Part shown: positions 27,384 through 36,372 of the stretch, in pieces
Numbering within the stretch: position 1 is the stretch's first letter
Layout: every line of letters begins with the position of its first letter
From: Verrucomicrobiota bacterium
Lineage (GTDB): Bacteria; Verrucomicrobiota; Verrucomicrobiia; Limisphaerales; VHCN01
Length of the DNA stretch: 64,000 nucleotides
Direction of reading: 5' to 3'
Assembly: GCA_016871675.1 (NCBI GenBank)
Contig: VHCN01000003.1
Coordinates: forward strand, 28,707-92,706
Program-made: the position numbers and the translations under genes
Notes under the pieces: generated by a model
Database searches by the model: none
Told to the model about the DNA's origin: nothing
Seen by the model: the letters and a program-made list of their open reading frames with translations, nothing else

Positions 27384-27475
27384 CAGGAATCTCGGTCGCG
27401 CCGTAGTTTTTGGATTTCCATCGCGGCAGTCCGGATTTCGGCGGCGTCCGCGACCCCGTGCGGCGACTGCGGCGC

Positions 27476-27548
27476 TGCTCCCGCCCTGAATTGAACAGGG
27501 ATCAACGGTTTAGGAAACCGCCGCTCTATCCATTTGAGCTACGGGAGC
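27476..27548 (-). tRNA. tRNA-Arg (anticodon CCT)
   Basis: The minus-strand sequence folds as a cloverleaf. The acceptor stem is GCTCCCG paired with CGGGAGC, the D arm is TAGCTCAAATGGATAGAGC, and the anticodon arm GCGGT/ACCGT has loop TTCCTAA with anticodon CCT. The T arm is CCCTG TTCAATT CAGGG, with a discriminator A at 27476. CCA is not encoded. It decodes AGG and lies between glnB and the glycosyltransferase gene. Confidence 0.95.
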
Positions 27549-27765
27549 GCGAGCCGGACAGATCCGCCAACGCGGGCATCTAACGCCGGGGCGATGCGGC
27601 GCGGCAAGCAGTTTCATCGCGCGCGACGACGCTCGCTTGCCCGGCCCAAACGCGACGAGGCCGACGGACCTCGTGGAGCATTCGTCCATCCCGATGGGCA
27701 ATGGGACGAGGCGTGGACCAATCAGGCGCGGCTTGAGCAGGGGTTCGACCGTGGCGAACGCGGTG

Positions 27766-30462
27766 TCAAGATCGCCGCGGGAGCGGATCCGGCTGAGTGG
27801 CGGCCCGCGTGCTGGGCGCAGGCCGTTTTGAATCGGGAGAACCGTGCGCCGCGGATGTTTCGACGCCGGCCGCCGAAGCGGCGGGCTGGACTGCGTGCAC
27901 GGAATCGGCCGGTTGAACGCGCTCCACTTTCGCGATTGCCATGCCCTTGGCCACTCCATCCAACAGCACCGAAATGATGCGCTTGAGCGCGAGCTGTTCC
28001 TCGCGGAATAGCCAGACCAGCGCCGGCAGTGCGATGAGAAGAAACGCAAGCCACCAGAGCGAGGAGCCGAGCGCGCTGATGAGCAGGATTTCAAATCCCA
28101 GCGCGGTCCAGAAGGTGACGTGCGCCAGCAGGCTCCAGCCCGTCCGCAGTCGGCAGCGGAGCAGCCGGCGGCCGCGGGCGTGAAGTTCCGTGGCGGTCGT
28201 GAGCTGGAGCCAGCACCAGCGGCTGCCGGACACCTCGACGTCGAACCGGCTCCAGCCTGAGTCGGTCTTGTTCTGCCAGCCCTGCGCGGCGAGCCGCTCG
28301 ATGACGCAACGCAGGAATTCCATGCGGTCCACGCCAGTTTCGCACCAATAGCCCACCTCGCCGAGCGACGAGCGCGAGCGCTTGAGCGTGAGCGAGTCGA
28401 GTGTCTCGTGCGCGGCGAGCGGCGTGTGGCGGAGCGTGAGGCGTTCCGCGTATCGCGCCCAGCCGCGCACGATCGGCTGGAGGAAGAACATCGTGGCGAT
28501 GAGCGGCCGCGAGCGGGCGCGGCGCTTCTTGCGCGGCAATTCCGCCTGCCACGCCGCCGCGATGCAGAGCGCAAGCGAGATGAAAAGGCTCGTGATGCCG
28601 AGCGGCATGAGCAGGTGGAACTTCACCCCCGCGAACGCCGCGCCGATCGTGAGCAGCGGAAGCGTGACGCAGACATGATACTCGAGACTCGTGAGAAGCG
28701 TCGGTGCATGGTTCGGTGAGCCCGAGTAGATGGACTGGAAGAAGCCGCTCGCGAACGTGCCGTGATAGATCATGTCCTGCCGCGTGACGACGCCGGGTTT
28801 GGCGGGCGAGTAGATGCGTCCCTGCCAGAGACTGCCGCCGATGGCGTTGAAGTATTCCGGATGCTTCCGCACGAGCAGCGCCTCGGCCGCGCCGTAGCCG
28901 CGTTGCTGCCGCAGATACGCGGCGACCGTCGAGCGCCGGTAGTGCCACACGAAACCCGCGGGGCTGAAGCCAATCTTGTGTCCGTGCTGTTGCAACCGCC
29001 AGCACACGTCCACGTCGTCGCCCGCCGCGTGAAAGATCGGGTCAAAGCCGCCGACCTCGTCGAGCGCCCACTTGTAGAACGCCATGTTGCAGCCGGGGAT
29101 GTGCTCGGCCATGCGGTCCGTCAACATCACGTGCGCCGGCCCGCCCGGCGAAACCATCACCGCGGCCGCCACCCATGAATCTTCCGGCGGAAGGAAGTTG
29201 TGCCCGCCGATTCCCGCGAAGTCGCTGTTCAGCAAGTCGCCGACGAGGTAGTGCAGCCAGTCTTCATCCGCGCGGCAGTCGCTGTCGGTGAACGCGACGA
29301 TTTCCCCGCGCGCCGCCGAGATGCCCGTGTTGCGTGCGACGGAGAGGCCGAGGTTTTGCGGGTGGCGGATGTTTCGAATGCCCTTGTGCAGAGTCGCGAT
29401 CTGCTGTGTGTCGTCCGTCGAGCCGTCGTCCACGAGGATGATTTCGAAGTTCGGGTAATTGAGCCGCTCAAGCGAGCCGAGGCACGCCTTGAGGGTGTGG
29501 GCGCCATTGTAACTTGCGACGACGACCGAGACCCTCGGCGTGCGGGGCAGCGGGAAATACGGCGCGGCTTGGAACAGCTCGCGGACGGCTGCCGCGCTTT
29601 CCTTCGGCTGTCGGTCGCGCGTGGTGATGCCAAACGCCCAGTCCTCGATCGCGCGGCCGTCCGTGTGCCAGTCGTCGGAAAACCCAAACACAATCACGCC
29701 CGCAAGCCCGCCCCGAAAGGCCGCCTCGATCTGCCATCGCAGACACTCGGACTTCTTCGGCTCGCCCTCGCGAATCGAGTCCATCCCAAACTCGCCAAGC
29801 AGAAGCGGCTTGGAGTCCGCGATCATCTGCAGGCGGGCGAGGTAGCTCTCGAACGGCTTCGGTGGGTGGAGGTAAACATTGAACGTGAGGAAGTCCACGT
29901 TTTGCGGCCGCAGGAATTCCGTCGGAGGATAATTCGCGAAGGTGCACAGCAGGTCGGGATCCTCGGCCTTCGCAACATCCACCAATTCGTCGATGAACTC
30001 GGCGACGGCCTTGGGGCCGCTCCAGCGCACGATGTCCGCCGGGATTTCATTCACCACGCTCAGCGCGAAAACCGCGGGGTGCTTGGCGCAGAGGCGCGCG
30101 CCCTCCGCGACGGCGGCGCGCGCCCGCTCGCGGTGCGCCGCCGAATCGAGGAAGCACTGGTGTTTGGCCCACGGAACGTCCACGAACACTTTCAGCCCGT
30201 TCTCGGCCGCCAGGTTGAGGAACCAGCGCGGTGGCAGCTCGTAAATGCGGATCAGATTCGCGCCGAACCCGCGGATCTGGTCGAAGTCACGAGCGGCCTG
30301 CTCGCGGGCGGGGAACGGTTCACCTGCCGCGTTCGGCACGAAGGGTCCGTAGGCCAGGCCCTTCGCGTGGAACTTGCGGTCGGCGAGACGGAAGAACTTT
30401 CCGTCCACGCTCACGCGCGGTTGCGAGGAGAGAGGGACTGGCACGGGGCTTGGACGGCGCAA
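27766..30462 (-). CDS. membrane protein joining a clan GH-A glycoside hydrolase-like barrel to a family 2 glycosyltransferase
   Basis: 898 residues. Residues about 15-300 form a (beta/alpha)8 barrel with clan GH-A signatures: SVVNEIPADI carries Glu139 (acid/base position) and LLLGEFGMDS carries Glu224 (nucleophile position); there is no signal peptide. Residues about 308-560 are a GT-A fold: RVSVVVASYNGAHTL, DDGSTDDTQQI (nucleotide site), FTDSDCRADEDW (DxD-like), HAAGDDVDVCWRL (catalytic Asp) and LRQQRGYGAAEALL (instead of QxxRW). Hydrophobic segments follow near 605-650 and near 800-830. A Ser/Ala/Pro-rich tail ends the protein. It probably synthesises and remodels or proof-reads a surface glycan; the substrate is unknown. 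It is alone between tRNA-Arg and the divergent rsgA. Confidence 0.85.
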   Translation of the reverse strand: MRRPSPVPVPLSSQPRVSVDGKFFRLADRKFHAKGLAYGPFVPNAAGEPFPAREQAARDFDQIRGFGANLIRIYELPPRWFLNLAAENGLKVFVDVPWAKHQCFLDSAAHRERARAAVAEGARLCAKHPAVFALSVVNEIPADIVRWSGPKAVAEFIDELVDVAKAEDPDLLCTFANYPPTEFLRPQNVDFLTFNVYLHPPKPFESYLARLQMIADSKPLLLGEFGMDSIREGEPKKSECLRWQIEAAFRGGLAGVIVFGFSDDWHTDGRAIEDWAFGITTRDRQPKESAAAVRELFQAAPYFPLPRTPRVSVVVASYNGAHTLKACLGSLERLNYPNFEIILVDDGSTDDTQQIATLHKGIRNIRHPQNLGLSVARNTGISAARGEIVAFTDSDCRADEDWLHYLVGDLLNSDFAGIGGHNFLPPEDSWVAAAVMVSPGGPAHVMLTDRMAEHIPGCNMAFYKWALDEVGGFDPIFHAAGDDVDVCWRLQQHGHKIGFSPAGFVWHYRRSTVAAYLRQQRGYGAAEALLVRKHPEYFNAIGGSLWQGRIYSPAKPGVVTRQDMIYHGTFASGFFQSIYSGSPNHAPTLLTSLEYHVCVTLPLLTIGAAFAGVKFHLLMPLGITSLFISLALCIAAAWQAELPRKKRRARSRPLIATMFFLQPIVRGWARYAERLTLRHTPLAAHETLDSLTLKRSRSSLGEVGYWCETGVDRMEFLRCVIERLAAQGWQNKTDSGWSRFDVEVSGSRWCWLQLTTATELHARGRRLLRCRLRTGWSLLAHVTFWTALGFEILLISALGSSLWWLAFLLIALPALVWLFREEQLALKRIISVLLDGVAKGMAIAKVERVQPADSVHAVQPAASAAGVETSAAHGSPDSKRPAPSTRAATQPDPLPRRS

Positions 30463-30654
30463 GGGTCGCGCGCAGTCACGCGGCGAGTTCTACGGGAAGC
30501 GGCGGGGCGAATCAAGCGGGCGCCGGGCTTCCGATGAACGAGGCTTCGGACTCAACCGTTCCGAAGCAACGGCCGGCGCTCCATCTGGCGCGCCGATTCG
30601 CCAGTGGACTTTGGCGCCGGCCTCCACTAGAAACACTGGCGTGGATGCACTGAC

Positions 30655-31728
30655 ATGGATTTGACGTCGTTCGGCTGGAACACCGCCTTCGAGCAGGCGT
30701 TCGCGGTGCATCAATCCACGGGCCTCAAGCCCGCGCGCATCGTCGCGGAGGCCAAGCACCAATTCACCGCGCTGACCAAGTCGGGGCCCCTCGAGGCGAC
30801 GCTTTCGGGGCGCTTCCTGCACCAGGCCGAATCGAGGGCGGCGCTGCCCAAAGTCGGCGACTGGGTCGCGATCGAGCCGCTCGCCGGGGAGGACAAGGCC
30901 ATCATCCATCACGTCCTGCCGCGGCGGACCCGGCTTTCGCGCAAGGCGGCGGGCCGCGACCTCGACGAGCACGTGCTCGCGGCGAACGTGGATGTCGCGT
31001 TCGTCGTGCAGGCGCTGGACGCGAGTTTCGACCTGCGCAAACTCGAGCGCGTCCTCATCATGGCTTACGAAGGGGGAGTCGCGCCCGTCGTCGTCCTGAA
31101 CAAGACCGATTTGTGCGGGGATCTCGAGGCGCGTCTCGCCGAGGCGCGAGTCGTCGCCGGCGCGGCACCGGTGCTCGCCGTCTGCGCCCGCACGGGGCAC
31201 GCCGTGCGCAAGCTGCTTGACCACGCCAAGCCGGGGAGCACCACGGTGTTCGTCGGACCTTCGGGCGTGGGGAAGTCGAGCCTCATCAACCGCCTGTGCG
31301 GCGACGACGCCCAGCCGACCATCGAGGTTCGGGCGCGCGACGCGAAGGGCCGTCACACGACGACGTGGCGCGAGATCATCCCGCTGCCCAACGGAGCGTT
31401 CGTCATCGACACGCCCGGATTGCGGGAATTCCACCTGTGGCTCGCGGGCGAGGGAATGCCCTCGGCGTTTGCGGACATCGAGGACCTCGCGTTGCAGTGC
31501 CACTTCCGCGGATGCTCGCACACGAACGAGAAGCGCTGTGCCGTGCAGGCCGCCGTCGAGACCGGCCAACTGCCGGCGGCCCGCCTTGCGAACTACCTCA
31601 AACTTCAGCGCGAACTCAAGCACGTGGCCACCGAGTCCCGTGAACTGGCTTACCTGGCCAGGAAGCGCAACGCCCGCGCCGCCTCGCGCCCGTCCCGCAG
31701 GTTCACGGAAGATTCGGACGCCGGTTGA
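30655..31728 (+). CDS. rsgA: ribosome small subunit-dependent GTPase RsgA
   Basis: 357 residues. RsgA is a circularly permuted GTPase that checks 30S maturation. An OB-fold precedes the GTPase. The permuted motif order is visible: G4 LNKTD near residue 147, then G1 GPSGVGKSSLINRL near 200, G2 region GRHTTT near 233, and G3 DTPGLREF near 250. A C-terminal zinc-binding region has CHFRGCSHTNEKRCAV near 282. Length is typical. It is a single gene on the plus strand, 40 bases before tRNA-Glu on the opposite strand. Confidence 0.95.
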   Translation: MDLTSFGWNTAFEQAFAVHQSTGLKPARIVAEAKHQFTALTKSGPLEATLSGRFLHQAESRAALPKVGDWVAIEPLAGEDKAIIHHVLPRRTRLSRKAAGRDLDEHVLAANVDVAFVVQALDASFDLRKLERVLIMAYEGGVAPVVVLNKTDLCGDLEARLAEARVVAGAAPVLAVCARTGHAVRKLLDHAKPGSTTVFVGPSGVGKSSLINRLCGDDAQPTIEVRARDAKGRHTTTWREIIPLPNGAFVIDTPGLREFHLWLAGEGMPSAFADIEDLALQCHFRGCSHTNEKRCAVQAAVETGQLPAARLANYLKLQRELKHVATESRELAYLARKRNARAASRPSRRFTEDSDAG

Positions 31729-31768
31729 ACGTTGTTCGCGCGGCGCGGGCAGGACTGCGAGCGGGGGG

Positions 31769-31844
31769 TGGCGACCCTAACGGGATTCGAACCCGTGTTC
31801 TCGCCGTGAAAGGGCGATGTCCTAGGCCACTGGACGATAGGGTC
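31769..31844 (-). tRNA. tRNA-Glu (anticodon TTC)
   Basis: The minus-strand sequence gives a cloverleaf with acceptor GACCCTA paired with TAGGGTC. The anticodon loop CTTTCAC has TTC, and the T arm is ACGGG TTCGAAT CCCGT. A discriminator G and CCA are encoded at 31772-31769, unlike the tRNA-Arg gene in this window. It lies between rsgA and murJ, antisense to both. Confidence 0.96.
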
Positions 31845-31992
31845 TCATTGGCGCGTGGAATATAAGTGCGAAGGTCGGGAAGTCACGCCGTTTCTCCGGC
31901 GCGGCCGCTCCGGCGCCAGTGGCGCAGGCAACGGCAGAACCCAAGCTTGAACTTGGAACTTCGCCGCCAGTTGCGATAGCCTCGGCGCGGCA

Positions 31993-33585
31993 ATGTCCCA
32001 GATGCTGAAGTCCTCCGGCGCGATGGGCGCGGCCACGCTCGCCAGCCGCGTGCTCGGCATGGTGCGGGAGATTGTTTACGCGCGCTTCATGGGGGACGGC
32101 TGGGTGGCGGGCGCATTCGTGCTCGCGTTCACGATTCCCAACCTCTTCCGGCGTCTTCTCGGCGAGGGCGCGCTCACCGCGGCGTTCATCCCGATTCTCA
32201 AGGAGAAGGAACACACTTCCGACACTGCCACGCTCTGGCGCGCGGCAAACGCCGTCCTCACCTCGCTCATCATCGTGTCGGTGCTCCTCATCGCGGGTGC
32301 CATGGTCGGGCTCACGATGGCGCTGGACCGGCACGTGTTCGACAAGGAGACGCGGCTCATGCTCGAGCTGCTGCGCGTCATGTTTCCCTACATGCTGCTG
32401 GTCTGCGTCGCGGCCGTCTTCATCGGCATCCTGAACGCTCGCGGCCACTTCTTCATCCCTGCGCTCGGCGCCACGATGCTCAACGTCGTGATGATCGCCG
32501 CCGTTCTGTGGGGCACGCGCTTTTGGGGCAGGCGCCTGGAGGAACAGGTCTTCGCGCTCGCCATCGGCGTGCTCGTCGCGGGCGTCGCTCAGGCTGCGTT
32601 TCAAATCCCGACCCTGCGGGGCGAGGGATTTCGCTTCCAGTGGGTCTGGCCGTGGCGCGATGACACGGTCGGGCGCGTGATGCGGCAGATGATTCCCGGG
32701 ACGATTGGGGTCGCGGCGTTTCAGATCAATGTCCTCATCACGCAAGGCGTGGCCTTCTGGGTGGATGCGCCGATCGTGGCGTCGTTCAACTACGCCGTGC
32801 GCCTGCTCGAGTTGCCGCAGGGCGTGTTCGGCGTGTCGCTCGCGACGTATCTGCTGCCGACGCTCGCGGGGATGGCGGTGAAGCAAAACTACAACGAGTT
32901 CCGCGCGACGCTTCGGCAGGGCCTCGGCTATGTGATCTTCGTCAACCTGATCGCGTCGGTGCTGCTGTTCGTCCTCGCCGAGCCGATCGTGCGGTTGCTC
33001 TTCGAGCACGGCAAGTTCACGCCGGAGTCCACGCAACGCGCGGCCTTCGCGCTTCGGTGCCTCGCGCCGGGGCTCGTGTTCTTCTCGATGGTGAACATCA
33101 CCGCGCGCGCCTTCTATGCGCTGGGCGACACAACCACGCCGATGAAAATCAGCCTCGCGTGCCTCTTCTCGAACGCGGTGCTCGCGCTCTGGATGGTGCT
33201 GCCGCGGGGCAAGGGCGGCCTCGGCCTCGAACAGGGCGGCCTGGGTGTGGCCAACTCCGTCAGCGCGGGCTTCAACGCGTGGCTGCTGCTGCTTGCGTTG
33301 CGCGACCGGCTCGACCACCTCGGGCTCGGCGCGTTGCGTCGAAGCCTCGGACCCAACATCGCCATCGCCGCCGTCGCGGGCGTCGCCGCGTGGGGCGCCG
33401 GGTGGTGTTGGGAACAGCGGTTCCAGCACGACACGTTGCGGGACCAGCTCGGCGCCGTGTTTGTCCCGGCCGCGGCTGCGACGTTGCTTTACGTCATCCT
33501 TGCCCTGCTGCTGCGCATTCCGGCCGCTCGGGAAACCTGGACCCTCGTGTGGCGAAGGACCGGGAAGCTGTTCCAGTCGGATTGA
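31993..33585 (+). CDS. murJ: lipid II flippase MurJ
   Basis: 530 residues with about 14 hydrophobic segments, the MATE/MVF-superfamily pattern. MurJ moves lipid II across the cytoplasmic membrane for peptidoglycan synthesis. The N-terminus contains SRVLGMVREIVYARFMGDG, and the conserved NLFRRLLGEGALTAAFIP is near residue 50. QINVLITQGVAFWVDAP (near 245), LPQGVFGVSLATYLLP (near 275) and ARAFYALGDTTTPMKIS (near 375) are family landmarks. The gene is followed after 21 bases by the convergent ABC permease gene. It is one of two clear peptidoglycan genes in the window, with murA. Confidence 0.95.
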   Translation: MSQMLKSSGAMGAATLASRVLGMVREIVYARFMGDGWVAGAFVLAFTIPNLFRRLLGEGALTAAFIPILKEKEHTSDTATLWRAANAVLTSLIIVSVLLIAGAMVGLTMALDRHVFDKETRLMLELLRVMFPYMLLVCVAAVFIGILNARGHFFIPALGATMLNVVMIAAVLWGTRFWGRRLEEQVFALAIGVLVAGVAQAAFQIPTLRGEGFRFQWVWPWRDDTVGRVMRQMIPGTIGVAAFQINVLITQGVAFWVDAPIVASFNYAVRLLELPQGVFGVSLATYLLPTLAGMAVKQNYNEFRATLRQGLGYVIFVNLIASVLLFVLAEPIVRLLFEHGKFTPESTQRAAFALRCLAPGLVFFSMVNITARAFYALGDTTTPMKISLACLFSNAVLALWMVLPRGKGGLGLEQGGLGVANSVSAGFNAWLLLLALRDRLDHLGLGALRRSLGPNIAIAAVAGVAAWGAGWCWEQRFQHDTLRDQLGAVFVPAAAATLLYVILALLLRIPAARETWTLVWRRTGKLFQSD

Positions 33586-33606
33586 ACCGGTCGCCAGCCC
33601 GCGCCT

Positions 33607-34407
33607 TCACGAACTCGCGCTCGTGTAGCGCTTCACGGAAATCCTCCAGAAGACGTGCGACACCGCGAAGCACGCCGCCCCCATTCCAGCGAGCAGCAGC
33701 AGTTCCACCGGCGAGCGCATCTTGTCCGCGAGCAGCCGCACGGGGACGTTCGACACCAGCAGCATCGGCAGCGCGAACGTGAACACCGCGCGAAACGCCC
33801 CGCGGAACGCCTCATCGGGCTGCCGCGCGAGGTTGAACAGGTTGTAATAGCCCCACACGATGCCTTGCGCGCGCACGCTCCAAAAACTCACACACGCCAG
33901 CATGAACATCAGCGAGTAGTGGAGGAGCAACCCCACCGCGACGAGCGCGAGGAATCCCGCCGCCTGCGCGGCCGTCGGAGCCAGCGCCAGCTTGCCCGCC
34001 GCATACACCATCACCCCCACGGCGGACGCGGCGTTCACGAACGAGCCGAAGTCCACGTGCCGCAGCGACAACAGGAACCTCGTGCTCGCCGGAAGCAGCA
34101 GCAGGAAGTCGAGCTTGCCCGTGCGGATGTGCTCGGACACCTGGACGCAGTTCGTCAGGAACAGCCCGGTGAACAACTGCTGGATGAAATGGCTCGCGCC
34201 GTAGAGCAGCACGACCTCCCACTTCGTCCACGTCCCGATGCTCTCCGTGTGGAGAAAAAGCACGCCCACGAACGTGAGCTGCAACACAAACCACAGCAGC
34301 TCCACGACGATCCACATGATGAAGTTCGCCTTGAACCCCATCTCGCGGATGAGCCCGTTGCGCCAGAACTCGGCGTAGATGGCCGCGTGTCGTTTCATCC
34401 CCCTCAT
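33607..34407 (-). CDS. ABC-2 type transport permease (second of a pair)
   Basis: 266 residues from ATG 34407, which overlaps the stop of the upstream permease as ATGA; ATG 34398 is an alternative. Six hydrophobic segments are visible. Sequence pieces such as IREMGFKANFIMWIVVELLW, SEHIRTGKLDFLLLLPAST and LVSNVPVRLLADK match the ABC-2/DUF990-type permeases that act as pairs with one ATPase. The ATPase gene is not adjacent; the gene upstream of the pair is agmatine deiminase. The substrate is unknown. Confidence 0.85.
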   Translation of the reverse strand: MRGMKRHAAIYAEFWRNGLIREMGFKANFIMWIVVELLWFVLQLTFVGVLFLHTESIGTWTKWEVVLLYGASHFIQQLFTGLFLTNCVQVSEHIRTGKLDFLLLLPASTRFLLSLRHVDFGSFVNAASAVGVMVYAAGKLALAPTAAQAAGFLALVAVGLLLHYSLMFMLACVSFWSVRAQGIVWGYYNLFNLARQPDEAFRGAFRAVFTFALPMLLVSNVPVRLLADKMRSPVELLLLAGMGAACFAVSHVFWRISVKRYTSASS

Positions 34408-35210
34408 CCTCCGGCCGCCGAGTATCTCCGGATGCCGCGGCTCCAGACCAGGCGGGCGAGCGCATACGCAGCCACGACCCACATCGCCTGCACCGCAAGG
34501 CCGCCCGCGAGTTCCGCCCCGGTCACCCGCTCCATGAAAATGCTGACCGGGAAAAACAAGAAATACGGGAACGGCGTGTATTGCAGTGCGTCCAGCGCCG
34601 CGGGCGGCAGAATGTCCAGCGGGAACAGATGCCCGCCGGCGATGTATTCGAAAGCATACAGGATGAAGATGAACGTCGCGACTTCCGTGACCCAAAAGGC
34701 CAGGAGCGCCATCGTGTAGCTCACGAGGAATTGCAGCAGCGCCGTCATCGCGACGGAGAGCGCGAACCACAACCAGGTCGATGCGTGCGCGGGCGGCGTG
34801 AAGTAATCGCGCTGGAACAGGATGAACAACCCGACCGGAATCACCGCCACCGCCGTGTAAACCAGCCGGCCCGAGACGAACAGCGTGAGCCGATACCCGA
34901 GATAGTCCATGGGCTTCACCAGATACTGGCTGATGAGGCCCTCCTTGATTTCGCCCGCAATCTGCCAGTCGTCCTCGGCCACCGCGCTGAGCATGTCCAC
35001 AAGCGTCACCACAAGGTAGTAGGACACCATCTGCGCGAGCGTGTAAGCGCCGACCATCGCGCCCGGCCCCTTGCCGGCGAAGATCGTGTCCCACATCATC
35101 AGCATGGCCATCAGCGGCACGAGGGCGAACACGGCGCGGCAGAAGAAATTCACCCGATACACCAGCGTGTTCTGGATGCCGATGTTCAGGACGTGAAGGT
35201 ATTTGGTCAT
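34404..35210 (-). CDS. ABC-2 type transport permease (first of a pair)
   Basis: 268 residues from ATG 35210; an in-frame upstream extension to 35312 falls inside a hairpin and is unlikely to be coding. Six membrane segments are predicted. NTLVYRVNFFCRAVFALVPL near residue 15, EIKEGLISQYLVKPMDYLG near 85-105 and FEYIAGGHLFPLDILP near 185 resemble the paired ABC-2 permeases of the same type as the downstream gene. The two genes overlap by 4 bases, so they form one translational unit. No nucleotide-binding subunit is in the neighbourhood. Confidence 0.85.
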   Translation of the reverse strand: MTKYLHVLNIGIQNTLVYRVNFFCRAVFALVPLMAMLMMWDTIFAGKGPGAMVGAYTLAQMVSYYLVVTLVDMLSAVAEDDWQIAGEIKEGLISQYLVKPMDYLGYRLTLFVSGRLVYTAVAVIPVGLFILFQRDYFTPPAHASTWLWFALSVAMTALLQFLVSYTMALLAFWVTEVATFIFILYAFEYIAGGHLFPLDILPPAALDALQYTPFPYFLFFPVSIFMERVTGAELAGGLAVQAMWVVAAYALARLVWSRGIRRYSAAGG

Positions 35211-35256
35211 CGCGATGTGGTCGTCGTCGTCCTCGAATCCGCTTGTCGCCCGGGGT

Positions 35257-35319
35257 GTGGGGCGTGGCGCGTGAAACAACCGGGTTCGCGGGTTTCCGAC
35301 TTCACGCGCCACGCCCCAC
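35257..35319. repeat. long perfect inverted repeat between aguA and the ABC permeases
   Basis: Arm 35257-35275 (GTGGGGCGTGGCGCGTGAA) and arm 35301-35319 are exact reverse complements over 19 bases with a 25-base loop. The element sits in the 117-base gap between the permease start (35210) and the agmatine deiminase stop (35328). It has no T run on either side, so it is a poor terminator; a dispersed repeat or RNA-stabilising hairpin is more likely. Confidence 0.8.
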
Positions 35320-35327
35320 GCCCACGT

Positions 35328-36371
35328 TCACCCCGGCTCCTGCTGCGTGAGGCAATGAAACGATCCGAGTCCCCAGATCAAGTCCGTCGAGTCGATTCCC
35401 ACCACGCGTCGCCCCGGCAACTCGCGTTGCAGGATGTCGAGCGCCACCGCGTCATTGCGGTGTCGAAACGTCGGGACCACGACGAGTTCGTTCGCGATGT
35501 AGAAGTTCGCGTAGCTCGCGGGCAGGCGCTGGCCGTCGTATTCGATGCGGCCCGGCGTCGGCAGCGTGACAATGCGCCACCGTGCGCCGCGCTCGTCGCG
35601 CATCGACCGGAGCTTCGCCAGGTTTTCCTGCAAAGGCTTGTGATTCGCATCGGCCGGGTCGTCCTCGACGATGGTCACGATGGTTGTCGGGTTCACGAAC
35701 CGCGACAGGTCGTCCACGTGGCCGTCGGTGTCGTCGCCCTCGATGCCGTCGCCGAGCCAGAGGATGTTCGTGACGCCGAGGTAATCACGCAGATGCCGCT
35801 CGATGCCGGTCTTCGTCAGCTGCGGATTGCGATTCGGATTCAGCAGGCACGACTCGGTCGTGAGCAGCGTGCCTCGGCCGTTCACCTCGATCGAGCCGCC
35901 TTCCATCACGATGCCCGGCGAAAAGAGCGGCAACCCGCGCAGCTTCGCGACGTGTTGGGGCACGGCGTCGTCGAGGTCGCACGGCGGGTATTTGTCGCCC
36001 CACGCGTTGTAACCCCAGTCCACCACGGCGCGCTCGCGGCGACCCTCCTGCTCGCGCACGACGAAAATCGGCCCGTGATCGCGGCACCACGGTTCGTAAG
36101 CCGGAAAGTGATGAAAACGCACGCGCGCCATCGGCACCGCGTGCTGCGCGAGCAACGCGCGCACGCACGCCTCCATGTCGGCGTGCCAGACGTTGATGTT
36201 CACATCCTCGACGCCGGCAAGCTCCGCGATGAGACGGGCGAGCACCGGCGGCACCTGGTCGTAGCGGTCGGGGAAGCTGATGCCCTCGGGCCGCGGCCAT
36301 GTGAGCCACGTGCCCGCGTGCGGTTCCCATTCCGCAGGCATGCGGAAGCCGAGTTCGGAAGGCGTGGGCAT
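35328..36371 (-). CDS. aguA: agmatine deiminase
   Basis: 347 residues. It hydrolyses agmatine to N-carbamoylputrescine and ammonia, a step of putrescine synthesis. The guanidine-modifying fold is recognised by MPAEWEPHAGTWLTWP at the start, WCRDHGPIFVV near residue 94, VMEGGSIEVNGRGTLLTTESCLLN near 155, GDDTDGHVDDLSRF with the catalytic His near 213, and the nucleophilic Cys in LGSFHCLTQQEPG close to the C-terminus. The aldo/keto reductase gene starts 2 bases away on the same strand. No N-carbamoylputrescine amidase is seen. Confidence 0.93.
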   Translation of the reverse strand: MPTPSELGFRMPAEWEPHAGTWLTWPRPEGISFPDRYDQVPPVLARLIAELAGVEDVNINVWHADMEACVRALLAQHAVPMARVRFHHFPAYEPWCRDHGPIFVVREQEGRRERAVVDWGYNAWGDKYPPCDLDDAVPQHVAKLRGLPLFSPGIVMEGGSIEVNGRGTLLTTESCLLNPNRNPQLTKTGIERHLRDYLGVTNILWLGDGIEGDDTDGHVDDLSRFVNPTTIVTIVEDDPADANHKPLQENLAKLRSMRDERGARWRIVTLPTPGRIEYDGQRLPASYANFYIANELVVVPTFRHRNDAVALDILQRELPGRRVVGIDSTDLIWGLGSFHCLTQQEPG

Positions 36372-36372
36372 G

